Assembly: GCA_902570155.1 (NCBI GenBank)
Contig: CACFXU010000007.1
Location: 1-64,000, forward strand
Direction of reading: 5' to 3'
DNA length: 64,000 nucleotides
Origin: an uncultured Alphaproteobacteria bacterium
Lineage (GTDB): Bacteria > Pseudomonadota > Alphaproteobacteria > HIMB59 > GCA-002718135
Each line of letters begins with the position of its first letter. The first letter of the stretch is position 1. The notes under the pieces were generated by a model. The model did not search any database, was not told where the DNA came from, and worked only from the letters and a program-made list of their open reading frames with translations. Shown piece by piece: positions 16,463-25,332 of the stretch. The position numbers and the translations under genes were made by a program.

Positions 16463-17461
16463 TTAGCTAAATTCTTTTCTGATATTTTCTATAAATAAAT
16501 GAACATTTTTTTCTGGAGTATTTTTGTTAATTCCATGTCCAAGGCCACAAATCCAGCCATTAAGATTTTCAATTGATTTCATTTTTTTAATAAAATCTTT
16601 TAAATCATTAAGAAATATATCTGTTTCGCTTAACATTAATTGTTCATTAAAATTTCCTTGAATAAATCCATGTTTTTGATTTTCAAACATAAATTTAAGA
16701 TCTATTGTGTGATCATAGCCAAAACCAGCAAAGGGAAAACTGATGATAGAATTAAGATCTGTTAAACTCTTACCTCTTGAATAATAGCCAAGTTTATTTG
16801 GAAAAGAAATTGCAATCTCTTCCAAAAATTTTGAATAAATTTCATGAAAATTTATTTTATCTAAATCATACAAGGAGCTATCAAAAATCATGACAAGTTC
16901 AACACCTGCATCTAATTGTAATTGAATATTTTTCTTAAGAAGAGGTAAAAGAATTTTTGAAATAAATTCTAAATTCATTTTAGTATCGATTAAATCAGAG
17001 TTATTATTTCCAAATGCATATTTTGATAATGTCCAAGGTCCACCAACAAATCCAATTAAACTTTTATTATTAGGCAATTTCTCTTTTGTTATTTTTATGG
17101 CTTCAAATTGAAACTGCATATGCTCAATACCACGATCAATATTACTATAATTACTAATGTTTTCTGAATTTATATAAGAATTAAATTTAGGTCCTGGGTC
17201 AAACTTTAATTCTAAACCAAGTCCCTCCAAGATAAATAAAATATCACTAAATAAAATTGCAATATCGTAATCAAACTCTTGTATTGGACCAAAAGCAACT
17301 TCTGCGGCTAGATCAGGAGTTTTACAAAGTTCTTCAAAAGTATATTTTTCTTTTAGCTTGCGATAATGCGAATGGTACCTCCCAGCCTGTCTCATGAACC
17401 AAATGGGTGGTGTTTTTTGAATATTTCTTTTGATAGCATTTTCGAATAAAATATTTGTCAT
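16463..17461 (-). CDS. hemE: Uroporphyrinogen III decarboxylase
   Basis: 332 residues from the ATG at 17461, two bases after the hemC stop; an earlier start would run back into hemC. HemE removes four carboxyl groups from uroporphyrinogen III. The substrate-binding N-terminal motif PPIWFMRQAGRYHSHYRKL is clear, and the FSDILFILEGLGLEL segment carries the catalytic Asp in its expected place. Later, GFVGGPWTLSKYAF and CGLGHGINKNTPEKNV match the family. Length is close to the usual 340-350. Confidence 0.96.
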   Translation of the reverse strand: MTNILFENAIKRNIQKTPPIWFMRQAGRYHSHYRKLKEKYTFEELCKTPDLAAEVAFGPIQEFDYDIAILFSDILFILEGLGLELKFDPGPKFNSYINSENISNYSNIDRGIEHMQFQFEAIKITKEKLPNNKSLIGFVGGPWTLSKYAFGNNNSDLIDTKMNLEFISKILLPLLKKNIQLQLDAGVELVMIFDSSLYDLDKINFHEIYSKFLEEIAISFPNKLGYYSRGKSLTDLNSIISFPFAGFGYDHTIDLKFMFENQKHGFIQGNFNEQLMLSETDIFLNDLKDFIKKMKSIENLNGWICGLGHGINKNTPEKNVHLFIENIRKEFS

Positions 17462-17463
17462 TT

Positions 17464-18972
17464 TTAGGCTTTTAGTAATTTTTTCTTCCAACTATCATAA
17501 GATAGCTCAACAAAAAGATTTTTATCATTACCTAATATTTTACTAATCTCATTGTAAGTATTTCCTGGGCCACAAAAATGATATTTTTCTATAATTTTAG
17601 GATATTTATCAATACTCGCCTTAAAAGCTGAACTGCTCATCCAATAAAAGTACTTTTTCTTTTCTATATCTATTTCAAAATCAATAGACTCCAATTGATA
17701 CGTTTCAATTTTATTTTTTATGGAACTTTCAGGAGATTGAGAATGAGTTAACTTAACCCAAGGATTATTTGTAAGTGAATTAATATCTTTATCAAAATCC
17801 TCACCAAGACCATCTGAAGTTCCATTAACCCAAATACCTCTTTCAGATAAATTTTTCCATGTTCTTAAACCACTAGTCCAAATAACATTATTTGATTGGA
17901 TTTTTGACTTATCTGGGATTGAGCTAATTCGTGAAACATAAATACATTTATTTTGTAAATTATTTATATCATCAACATTTTCATTTAATTGTTTTCTAGA
18001 AAATATTTTATAATTTTTTAAATTTTCAGGATAAATTTCATCTGTTGTATTACTTGAAAAACTTATATCTTTTGGATCAATAAAATCCCAGCTCTCAAAA
18101 TGATTGCCATTTTCATCTTCACCTCTTTTAGATACAACTAATCCTAATTTATGTGAGATGTAAGATACTCCTATTTTTTGGTGACATCCTCCTCCATAAT
18201 TTTTTAAAATATTTCTTTCTTGAATAACATTTGAATAATCTTTGGAAAAATTAATATCATTTAAAATTTCGTTAAGTTTATTATCTTTAATTCTTGTTTC
18301 AATCGCTAGAGCTCCTTGTCCAGGAGAACAGGGATTTATAGACAATGGTAAAACAGACCATAGACATTCGTTAATATATTTTTTTAGAGTTTTTTTTAAT
18401 TCATTAAATTCAGAATAATTATTTAAAAGTAATCTATCAATTGCTGCCTTAGCAACAATGAAACCATCACTATTAGGATCTTCCAAAAATTTTTTAAATC
18501 TAGTAGGTATGTTACCTCTTATATTTTCAAAGCAAACTTCATCAAACTTTTGTGGAAGATAATTTTCAATAAAATTTTCTAAATTATATTGTCTTCGAGG
18601 CGATGAGCAAAGAATAGTAATTTTCTTACTATCTAATGTTATGTTTTTTTTTAAGAATAATATATCTCGTTTATCAGCACGTTTTAATGTAGCAGCAATT
18701 TTAGTTTTCTCACCAACTTCAATTGGAAGATCCTTCCAAGAGTGGACAATTAAATCACATTTATTATTTATTAATTCATCTCTTAAATCATTAGTAAAAA
18801 CACCTTCTGTTGGCATTTCAGAAAGAGGGGTCTTTAGATCTTTATCTCCAGAGGTACTTCTCGTTAAAAATTCTATTTCTACAAAAGGATGTTTTGATTG
18901 CAAATATTCGGAAAACTCACGTGCTTGAATAACTGCTAAGTCACTTCTTCTCGATAAAACTTTAATTTTCAT
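17464..18972 (-). CDS. hemC: Porphobilinogen deaminase fused to a uroporphyrinogen-III-synthase-like domain
   Basis: 502 residues, against about 310 for ordinary HemC. Residues 1-290 are a divergent hydroxymethylbilane synthase: RRSDLAVIQA at the start, D81 in HSWKDLP for catalysis, SSPRRQYNL for substrate arginines, PGQGALAIET, and C263 in GGGCHQK for the dipyrromethane cofactor. The usual GKGLF is replaced by TEGVF and HSMKD by HSWKD. Residues about 300-502 resemble HemD: CIYVSRIS, NVIWTSGLRTWKNLSERGIW with VNGTSDGLGE, and YFYWMSSSAF with YHFCGPG near the end. Both reactions, porphobilinogen to uroporphyrinogen III, may thus lie in one chain. First gene of the minus-strand heme operon. Confidence 0.88.
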   Translation of the reverse strand: MKIKVLSRRSDLAVIQAREFSEYLQSKHPFVEIEFLTRSTSGDKDLKTPLSEMPTEGVFTNDLRDELINNKCDLIVHSWKDLPIEVGEKTKIAATLKRADKRDILFLKKNITLDSKKITILCSSPRRQYNLENFIENYLPQKFDEVCFENIRGNIPTRFKKFLEDPNSDGFIVAKAAIDRLLLNNYSEFNELKKTLKKYINECLWSVLPLSINPCSPGQGALAIETRIKDNKLNEILNDINFSKDYSNVIQERNILKNYGGGCHQKIGVSYISHKLGLVVSKRGEDENGNHFESWDFIDPKDISFSSNTTDEIYPENLKNYKIFSRKQLNENVDDINNLQNKCIYVSRISSIPDKSKIQSNNVIWTSGLRTWKNLSERGIWVNGTSDGLGEDFDKDINSLTNNPWVKLTHSQSPESSIKNKIETYQLESIDFEIDIEKKKYFYWMSSSAFKASIDKYPKIIEKYHFCGPGNTYNEISKILGNDKNLFVELSYDSWKKKLLKA

Positions 18973-19014
18973 GGATTATATTTATTTAGATAGCACTATA
19001 TAATAAAATTAGTA

Positions 19015-19578
19015 ATGGTTGAATTTAAAGGTACAAAATCTTCGTGGGGCTTGGTTGCAAAACTTTTTCATTGGTCATTAGCACTTCTTCTTTTTTGGCA
19101 AGTTGCAACAGGGATTAGCCTTCATAATATGGAATTTTCTCCTCTTAAAATGGGTTTTATTATTACTCATAAATTTTTTGGCACCTTAGTCTTTAGTTTA
19201 GTTGTACTTAGATTAATGTGGAAATACATATTTAATACTCATCCGAAATATGAAAATATTCCTTTATTTCATAAATTGGTTTCGAATTTAGTCCATTTTG
19301 TACTTTATGGTTTAGTTATTATTATTCCTATTCAAGGTACCTTTATGACATGGCTTGGAGGAGAAGATGTCCATCTCTTGGGATTAATTAAAATACCACC
19401 TTTAATCGAAGAGAACTTTTTTCTATACCCTCAAGCTCTAGCTATACACTACTACTCAGCACTTATATTAACAGCTCTTTTTTCACTTCATATTGCAGCG
19501 GCATTGTATCATCGATTCATGATTAAAGATAAATATGGTGTCTGGAAGAGAATGTCTTTTAGTAGACATAAGGTGTGA
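19015..19578 (+). CDS. Cytochrome b561 family protein
   Basis: 187 residues with four membrane helices. Haem-binding histidines can be placed: KLFHWSLALLLFWQ in helix 1, IITHKFFGTLVFSL in helix 2, IHYYSALILTALFSLHIAAA in helix 4, together with YHRFMIKDKYGVWKRM at the C-terminus, typical of the bacterial YodB/CybB group. These proteins pass electrons between quinol or superoxide and other carriers in the inner membrane. The gene sits between the divergent hemC operon and hemA, 42 bases from hemC; its expression may be linked to heme supply. Confidence 0.92.
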   Translation: MVEFKGTKSSWGLVAKLFHWSLALLLFWQVATGISLHNMEFSPLKMGFIITHKFFGTLVFSLVVLRLMWKYIFNTHPKYENIPLFHKLVSNLVHFVLYGLVIIIPIQGTFMTWLGGEDVHLLGLIKIPPLIEENFFLYPQALAIHYYSALILTALFSLHIAAALYHRFMIKDKYGVWKRMSFSRHKV

Positions 19579-19633
19579 CAATTCATTCAATTAAAGACTT
19601 ACAATTAAACATTGTCTAAGTTATCTAATAAAA

Positions 19634-20869
19634 ATGCAATATAAAAATTTCTTTAAATCTGAATTAAAAAATCTCAAAGAACAAGGTCTTTATAGGGACT
19701 TTAGAAACATAGACAGACCTATAAAAAGTTTTCCAAATGCAGATGAAAGTTTTAAAAACAAAGAAAGAGAAGTTGAGGTTTGGTGCTCTAATGACTATCT
19801 AAACATGAGTCAGCATCCAGAGGTAGTAAATGAAATTGTAAAAACACTACTTGAATATGGATCAGGTTCAGGTGGAACAAGAAATATTTCTGGTACATCA
19901 ACCTATCATACTGAACTTGAAAAAAAACTGGCAAATGTTCACAATAAAGAAGCAGCATTAGTTTTTGCTTCTGCGTATACAGCAAACCAATCTACTTTAT
20001 GGACTTTAGGAAAAAAAATTAAAGATATTGAGATATTTTCCGATGAATTAAATCACGCATCTTTAATACAAGGTATTAAGAATAGTGGAGCTAAGTGTCA
20101 TATATTTAAACACAATGACATTGATCATTTAGAACAGTTACTAAAAGAGTCAAATGTAGATAATCCTAAGTTAATCGTTTTTGAAAGTTTATACTCTATG
20201 GAAGGTATAAGATCACCTATAGTTAAAATTGTAGAGTTAGCAAAAAAATATAACTGTATGACATATCTTGATGAAGTTCATTCAGTTGGACTTTACGGTG
20301 AAGAAGGTAAAGGTATTGCAGTAGAAATGGGAGTTGATGATAAAATAGATATTGTTAATGGAACTTTAGCAAAAGCATATGGTCAAATGGGAGGTTATAT
20401 TGCAGCTAGTTCAGAAATAATTGATTACATTAGAAGTTTTGCTCCAGGTTTTATTTTTACAACTTCAATCTGCCCATCAATTGCTGCAGGAGCAGCTAAG
20501 GCAATAGATATTGTTTCTCTGGCAGAACAACTAAGAATAAGAATAAAAGAAAATGCAGCTTTAATAAGAGAAAATTTAGATTCCTTAGCAATCCCTTATT
20601 TGGATACAAATTCTCATATCGTAGCAGTATTAATTAATGATCCCTTTTTATGCAAAAAAGTGTCTAAAGATTTAATTGATGATCATGGAATTTATGCACA
20701 ACCAATTTTTTACCCGACTGTACCAAAAGGTTTAGAAAGACTAAGAATAACTGTTACCCCAAAACACAGAAAAGAGCATATCGAAAAAATGATTAAGGCT
20801 CTTGATACAGTTTGGTCTAAAAATAATTTACCAAGAAAAAATATTAATAAAGTTACAGCAAATATTTAA
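19634..20869 (+). CDS. hemA: 5-aminolevulinate synthase
   Basis: 411 residues. This PLP enzyme joins glycine and succinyl-CoA and defines the C4 route to heme used by Alphaproteobacteria. The N-terminal [55 protein letters not shown] and [15 protein letters not shown] are diagnostic. The Schiff-base lysine is K247 in [14 protein letters not shown]. It ends with [18 protein letters not shown]. No regulatory heme motif (Cys-Pro) is seen near the N-terminus. It converges with the DMT gene, overlapping by four bases. With hemC, E, F, H and J nearby, only hemB (and a separate hemD) are not seen here. Confidence 0.97.
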   Translation: MQYKNFFKSELKNLKEQGLYRDFRNIDRPIKSFPNADESFKNKEREVEVWCSNDYLNMSQHPEVVNEIVKTLLEYGSGSGGTRNISGTSTYHTELEKKLANVHNKEAALVFASAYTANQSTLWTLGKKIKDIEIFSDELNHASLIQGIKNSGAKCHIFKHNDIDHLEQLLKESNVDNPKLIVFESLYSMEGIRSPIVKIVELAKKYNCMTYLDEVHSVGLYGEEGKGIAVEMGVDDKIDIVNGTLAKAYGQMGGYIAASSEIIDYIRSFAPGFIFTTSICPSIAAGAAKAIDIVSLAEQLRIRIKENAALIRENLDSLAIPYLDTNSHIVAVLINDPFLCKKVSKDLIDDHGIYAQPIFYPTVPKGLERLRITVTPKHRKEHIEKMIKALDTVWSKNNLPRKNINKVTANI

Positions 20870-21768
20870 GTTTTAATATTGATATCAATCTGCCTAGCAG
20901 CAAAACCATAATAAACTACAGCTAAAGTTATTATGAAACCTCCAATTATTACAGTTGTACTTGGTACTTCATTAATTCCAAAAATAGGGAGCCAAACCCA
21001 TAGAACTCCTCCAACAACTTCCATTAAAGATAAAAGTGCTAGCTCAGCTGAGGGTAAGTATTTTGCTCCAAGACTGTAAAGTATCAAGCCGGCTGCAACA
21101 ATTATTCCATGAAGTATACTCAAATAACTATTTATTTCAGGCATCAGAATAAAAGGTTCAAAAGAGAAGCCTAAAATAAAGAACGCAAATATTGTACAAA
21201 ATATTCCCGCTAAAACAACTGTTGTGAATTTTGGTGTTTCAGGTTTCCATCTTATTGTTACAGTATACAAAGCAAAACCAGTTGCAGAAATAAATCCTAT
21301 TATTGCACCTAAAGCAGTTCCAGAAATACTGTCATTTATAATCATTACGCAAACACCTATAAATGCTACAACCATTGCAATTAATGTTGATCTTTTTAGT
21401 ATTTCGCCAAGAACAAAATAACCAACAATGGCTGCAATAAAAGGCATGGCTGCTAACATAAATAATGTTACGGCAGCCGTAGTCATAGTAATAGAAAAAA
21501 TAAATCCTGTAAAAGCTGTTGCTAGAAATAAACCTCCAAGTATTGATGATATTCCTATTCTGAGAAAATTTTTATAAAAAGCAAATCCTTCCAGAAAAAA
21601 TAAATATATAAGAAGTATAATTGAAATAGTTAAACCTCTATAAAATAAATATTGAAAAACATATTGATGGCCATCCACCATATATCTAACAGTCAACGCA
21701 CCAAAACTCCAAAAAATTCCAGCAAGAAAAACTACACTAAAGGCATATAGATAAGAATTTTGACTCAT
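20866..21768 (-). CDS. DMT family transporter (two EamA domains)
   Basis: 300 residues with ten hydrophobic segments in two EamA repeats. Segments such as [15 protein letters not shown] (residues about 19-33) and [20 protein letters not shown] late in the second repeat, followed by a [10 protein letters not shown] helix, are typical. Such proteins export metabolites or amino acids; the substrate cannot be told. It lies after the small lipoprotein gene in the same direction, about 46 bases downstream, and its 3' end meets hemA head-on. Confidence 0.87.
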   Translation of the reverse strand: MSQNSYLYAFSVVFLAGIFWSFGALTVRYMVDGHQYVFQYLFYRGLTISIILLIYLFFLEGFAFYKNFLRIGISSILGGLFLATAFTGFIFSITMTTAAVTLFMLAAMPFIAAIVGYFVLGEILKRSTLIAMVVAFIGVCVMIINDSISGTALGAIIGFISATGFALYTVTIRWKPETPKFTTVVLAGIFCTIFAFFILGFSFEPFILMPEINSYLSILHGIIVAAGLILYSLGAKYLPSAELALLSLMEVVGGVLWVWLPIFGINEVPSTTVIIGGFIITLAVVYYGFAARQIDINIKT

Positions 21769-21814
21769 TGTTTAAAGGTCAAATCATTAAATTTGATAAA
21801 AGTAAATTAATATT

Positions 21815-21976
21815 TTAGTTATTTATTTGAATACCCGTTTCTTTACTTCCTGTGATTTTAAAATTGACTTTGTTATCATCATTTTTTTGTATTTCAGATA
21901 CGTCTGACATTTTGCAACTGCTAATAAAAAGAAATAATAAAATTATTGGCAACTGCCTATAGAACCAAGAGCACAT
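21815..21976 (-). CDS. Small putative lipoprotein (53 residues)
   Basis: An ORF of 53 codons from the ATG at 21976, or 45 from a TTG at 21952. After MCSWFYRQ comes a hydrophobic run PIILLFLFISSC in which ISSC is a good lipobox, so Cys21 would be lipid-modified. The mature peptide (about 33 residues) is polar: KMSDVSEIQKNDD, then KVNFKITGSKETGIQI, ending in NN. The start lies inside the 3' end of the pentapeptide-repeat gene in another frame (overlap 34 bases, or 10 from the TTG), an arrangement that suggests translational coupling. I do not recognise a family. The lipobox and coherent polar tail make it more than a chance ORF. Confidence 0.6.
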   Translation of the reverse strand: MCSWFYRQLPIILLFLFISSCKMSDVSEIQKNDDNKVNFKITGSKETGIQINN

Positions 21977-22446
21977 TTTTTACCATCTATCCATATAGCA
22001 TTTGACAAATTTGCTTCATCAAAAATTGCACCTGAAATATTAGCACCAAGTAAATTTGCCTCATATAGATTTGCACCTTTAAAAGTCGCTCCAAAGAGAT
22101 TAGATCCCTCAAAGTTTACTTTTGCAAGGTTTGCATTATCAAAATTAGCATTATTACAATTAGCTCCCTGTAAATTTGAAGCATATAAATTAGAATTACT
22201 GAAATTTGAGAAGATAAAATTACCAATAGATAAATTTGAATTATTAAGTTGAGATTTTTCAAAATTAGATAAAGATAAATTAACTCCTGACATTTGAGAA
22301 TTTGCCAAACCAGTACCAGAAAGATCGAGGTTTTCTACAAAATTACAATTAGTCCAATCAACCTCATTTGCTGGTTGATCACTGCATGCAGCAAATACAG
22401 AATATGAGCTAAAGAAAATTAAGAAAAATAAAATTAAAAATCTCAT
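21943..22446 (-). CDS. Secreted pentapeptide-repeat protein
   Basis: 167 residues. A signal peptide (MRFLILFFLIFFSSYSVFAA) precedes Cys-containing CSDQPANEVDWTNCNF. Residues about 40-150 form pentapeptide repeats of the A(D/N)LXX kind, for example SNLYASNLQGANCNNANFDN and ANLFGATFKGANLYEANLLG, which would fold as a right-handed quadrilateral beta-helix. The end has two further cysteines (KKCALGSIGSC), so disulfides are likely in the periplasm. The export signal argues against a gyrase-protecting Qnr-like role. The partner is unknown. The small lipoprotein gene overlaps its 3' end. Confidence 0.9.
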   Translation of the reverse strand: MRFLILFFLIFFSSYSVFAACSDQPANEVDWTNCNFVENLDLSGTGLANSQMSGVNLSLSNFEKSQLNNSNLSIGNFIFSNFSNSNLYASNLQGANCNNANFDNANLAKVNFEGSNLFGATFKGANLYEANLLGANISGAIFDEANLSNAIWIDGKKCALGSIGSCQ

Positions 22447-22487
22447 ATTTAATTTTTATGATCAGTTTATGTTAAATTTAAGGCAAA

Positions 22488-24254
22488 TTAGCGTGAAGTG
22501 AGTTTTAATTCAATCCTTCTATTCTGTTGAAGATCACTCTCAGTTTCTCCATTACTGATAGGATAAAACTCTCCATATCCTGCAGATGCTAATCTATTTG
22601 GTGGAAAACCAAGATCAAGAAGAAGTTTTAAAACTGTATTAGCTCTAGCTGAAGATAATTCCCAGTTAGAAGGATATCTAATTGTTTGTATAGGTTTTTT
22701 ATCGGTGTGTCCTTCTACCATAATAATCCAGTCAATATCTGAAGGAATATCATTAGTAGTCTCTTTTAAAGTAAGACCAATTTCACTTAACTTTTCTTTA
22801 CCAGATAGTTGTAAATCTGCTGAAGCAGAATCAAATAATAGCTCTGATTCAAAAATAAATCTATCTCCTACAATTTTAATGTCTTTTCTATCACCTAAAA
22901 TAGATTGTAACTTTCCGAAAAACTCAGATCTATATTTTTGGAGCTCAAATACTTTCGATGTAAGGGCTTTGTTTAACTTTTCACCTAGCACCTCTATTTC
23001 TAAATCTTTAATCAAAGCCTGGCTTTCGCTAGCTTCTAAAGCATCATTAAGTAAAGCTATTTCTTTTTGCAATGTATCAATTTGATTAGAAAGAATTTCT
23101 ACCTGTTCTAATGTTTTTGAAGCTTGTATTTCCATATTTTTAATTTCTTCAAGTGATGTTTCTTTTTGTGTTTGACTTTCTTGTTCTAATGAAACAATTT
23201 GATTATGAAGTAACTCAAGTTTTTCTAGTTGTTGTTTTTGTTTATCTTCTGACAAAGAAAGAACATTATTTAGTTCAGATATTTTTCCTCGCAAATTAAA
23301 AATTGTACTATCTTTCTGAATTAAATTTTTATTTAATCTTGCTAATTCTTCATTTTTAAACCTAATTGCATCAAGTTGTTCATTAAGTGATGCATCTTTT
23401 AAACCTAAACTATCATTAATCTTTAAAAGATCATTCATAAGTTCTTGATATTGAGATATTTGACTTTGTAGTTCTTCATCTCTCAATGATAGTTCAGTGT
23501 TAGTCTTTTCTAATTCATCATTTAAGCTTAAAAGCTTTTCATTTTTATTTTTAATTGCAAGTAACTGCTCTTCAATTCCTCCTTCCTCTAAACCCAGACT
23601 TTCGTTAATGGCCATTAAATTTTCATTCTTATCATTTAATTCTGATATTGTAGATTTGAGAGATTTTTCACTTTCAAGTAGTTTAAAATTAGCATTATCT
23701 AATTCTTGATTAAGTATTTTTAGTTGATCAATTCTTGTTGCAAGTGCTTTATTAATTCGTTCTCCTAGCCCCTCGGTTTCAAGTAAAGTAATTTCTTGTC
23801 CTTCATAAGTTTCTAATGCATTTGCAACTATTCTCAGTTCTTTTAAAAGACTACTAATTTGCTCGGATAAAGCTATTATATTTTGTTCCTGAACAAATAT
23901 TTCTGATCGTTTTTTTGCAACATCAGTTTGTAATTGCTCACTTAATAATTGCTCACTTTGTAAATTTAATTTTGTATCTTCAAGTTTTTTCTCAGTTTCA
24001 GAAAGAGTTGAAAGAGCTTCTTCTTTATCTTTAGTTTCAATAACAAGTATTTTAGATAATTCATTTATTTGTGTTCTTAAATCTTGAAGTGCCTTATCTC
24101 GGCCAGATATAGCATCACTCAGATATATTTGCGAAACGGTAAAAACCATTAACACAAATATGATTACTATTAAAAGAGTAGCTAGAACATCGACAAAACC
24201 GGGCCAAATATTTGTTGTATCAGCAAGTCTATTCCTTAAAGACCTAGTAGACAT
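22488..24254 (-). CDS. Membrane-anchored coiled-coil protein with OmpA/MotB peptidoglycan-binding domain
   Basis: 588 residues. One membrane helix at about 20-45 follows TNIWPGFVDVLATLLI, which resembles the plug and helix of MotB/ExbD/ZorB-type proteins and contains the Asp (FVD) used by such channels for protons. Residues about 60-430 are heptad-rich coiled coil with repeated units (EEQLLAIKNKNEKLLSLNDE and NEQLDAIRFKNEELARLNKN are clear copies). The C-terminal 130 residues are an OmpA-like domain: FIFESELLFDSASADL, MVEGHTDKKPI, LSSARANTVLKLLLDLG and GYGEFYPI. The partner is the ExbB/MotA-like gene two bases upstream. Together they would form a proton-driven complex reaching through the periplasm to peptidoglycan. 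Confidence 0.85.
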   Translation of the reverse strand: MSTRSLRNRLADTTNIWPGFVDVLATLLIVIIFVLMVFTVSQIYLSDAISGRDKALQDLRTQINELSKILVIETKDKEEALSTLSETEKKLEDTKLNLQSEQLLSEQLQTDVAKKRSEIFVQEQNIIALSEQISSLLKELRIVANALETYEGQEITLLETEGLGERINKALATRIDQLKILNQELDNANFKLLESEKSLKSTISELNDKNENLMAINESLGLEEGGIEEQLLAIKNKNEKLLSLNDELEKTNTELSLRDEELQSQISQYQELMNDLLKINDSLGLKDASLNEQLDAIRFKNEELARLNKNLIQKDSTIFNLRGKISELNNVLSLSEDKQKQQLEKLELLHNQIVSLEQESQTQKETSLEEIKNMEIQASKTLEQVEILSNQIDTLQKEIALLNDALEASESQALIKDLEIEVLGEKLNKALTSKVFELQKYRSEFFGKLQSILGDRKDIKIVGDRFIFESELLFDSASADLQLSGKEKLSEIGLTLKETTNDIPSDIDWIIMVEGHTDKKPIQTIRYPSNWELSSARANTVLKLLLDLGFPPNRLASAGYGEFYPISNGETESDLQQNRRIELKLTSR

Positions 24255-24256
24255 TA

Positions 24257-25282
24257 TTATTTTTTAATTTTCTTTAGTTCTTTTTCAATTTTCTGAAAAT
24301 ATTCTTTAACTTTTTTTGCTTCTAATATTCCATTTTTGCTCAAAGCTTCTGTAAGGTTCATTAGTGTAGATTGTGTGTTTAATTGTGAAGATAAGAAATT
24401 TGATAATTGTTTATCAAGATTTGAAGAGTTAGAATTAATTTTGTTAAGTGTTTCATTAAACTTCTCTAAATTGTTTGAAATTTTAGTTTGATTTTCAGAT
24501 GATTTTTTAAAAGCATTTAATAGGTTTTCTAGGTTGTCATAGATTTTTTGAATTGCTTCACCTGTGGGCTTATCTTCTACTGTAGAAAAATCTGGTGAAG
24601 AATTGTTATTAAGAATTTTTTCGAAATATTGACTAAATTTATTTTGAGCTTGTCCTAAGTTTAAGTCAAGTAATCCTAATATTAAAGAACCGGCTAAACC
24701 TAACAAAGAACTGCTAAATGCAATACTCATTCCTTCAAGTGGAGCATTTAATCCATCTTTAAGAGAATTAAAAAAACCTGCAACATTTGTATCATCTATA
24801 CCTAAGCCGCTGATAACATTGCCAACAGATCCAATGGTTTTAAGCAGTCCCCAGAAAGTTCCAAGGAGTCCTAAAAAGACTAGCAAGCCTACCAGGTAAC
24901 GAGAAGTTTCTCTTATACTTATCAAAGTCATATCAGAATTCTCTATCAATCTATTTATTGATGAACTTTTAAAAACAAATTTTCCGTCAAGATTTTTTAA
25001 TTCAAGAGAAATATTTTTGTCTTGCCCTCTTAAAGTAGAGAATGCTTCTATAGAATTGGTAATATTAAAGTTCGAGAAAGATATATATTTGTAATTTAAG
25101 TTAATGAGATGAAAAAAATTAAATACAATTCCAGTTAACAGGGCTAATAAAATTATAATGTTAATAAAAATATTTGAGAGAAAAGCATTTTGTAAAACTG
25201 GGTATAATAAAACAACAATAACAAAGACAGCGACTAAGAAAATTGATGCTCTAATTATATAATTATTTAGGGATAGCGCCAT
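24257..25282 (-). CDS. ExbB/MotA-like proton-channel subunit with C-terminal coiled coil
   Basis: 341 residues. Helices lie at about 10-30, 35-60, 130-150 and 185-210. The conserved channel part reads RYLVGLLVFLGLLGTFWGLL and MSIAFSSSLLGLAGSLILGL, the pattern of ExbB/TolQ/MotA helices with the G-L-L-G-T-F-W-G-L motif. The cytosolic tail (about 215-341) is low-complexity helix with NNLEKFNETLNKINSNSSNL. It is directly followed by the OmpA/coiled-coil partner. Such pairs are seen in many Alphaproteobacteria but, to my knowledge, their function is not settled. It has no flagellar, TonB or Tol-Pal neighbours here. Confidence 0.82.
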   Translation of the reverse strand: MALSLNNYIIRASIFLVAVFVIVVLLYPVLQNAFLSNIFINIIILLALLTGIVFNFFHLINLNYKYISFSNFNITNSIEAFSTLRGQDKNISLELKNLDGKFVFKSSSINRLIENSDMTLISIRETSRYLVGLLVFLGLLGTFWGLLKTIGSVGNVISGLGIDDTNVAGFFNSLKDGLNAPLEGMSIAFSSSLLGLAGSLILGLLDLNLGQAQNKFSQYFEKILNNNSSPDFSTVEDKPTGEAIQKIYDNLENLLNAFKKSSENQTKISNNLEKFNETLNKINSNSSNLDKQLSNFLSSQLNTQSTLMNLTEALSKNGILEAKKVKEYFQKIEKELKKIKK

Positions 25283-25332
25283 AAACGAAAGATTATATTA
25301 CCTGTCTTGGAAATTCAATAAATATAAACTGT

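Noticed and set aside
21943-22446. Pentapeptide-repeat protein as a Qnr-like gyrase protector
   Set aside because: It has a clear signal peptide and cysteines, so it should be outside the cytoplasm.
22488-25282. ExbB/MotA-like plus OmpA-like pair as a Zorya anti-phage system
   Set aside because: The pair has the channel and peptidoglycan-binding parts, but no ZorC, ZorD or ZorE-like gene is near; the flanks are cfa and a pentapeptide protein. Similar pairs are common in Alphaproteobacteria without defence context.
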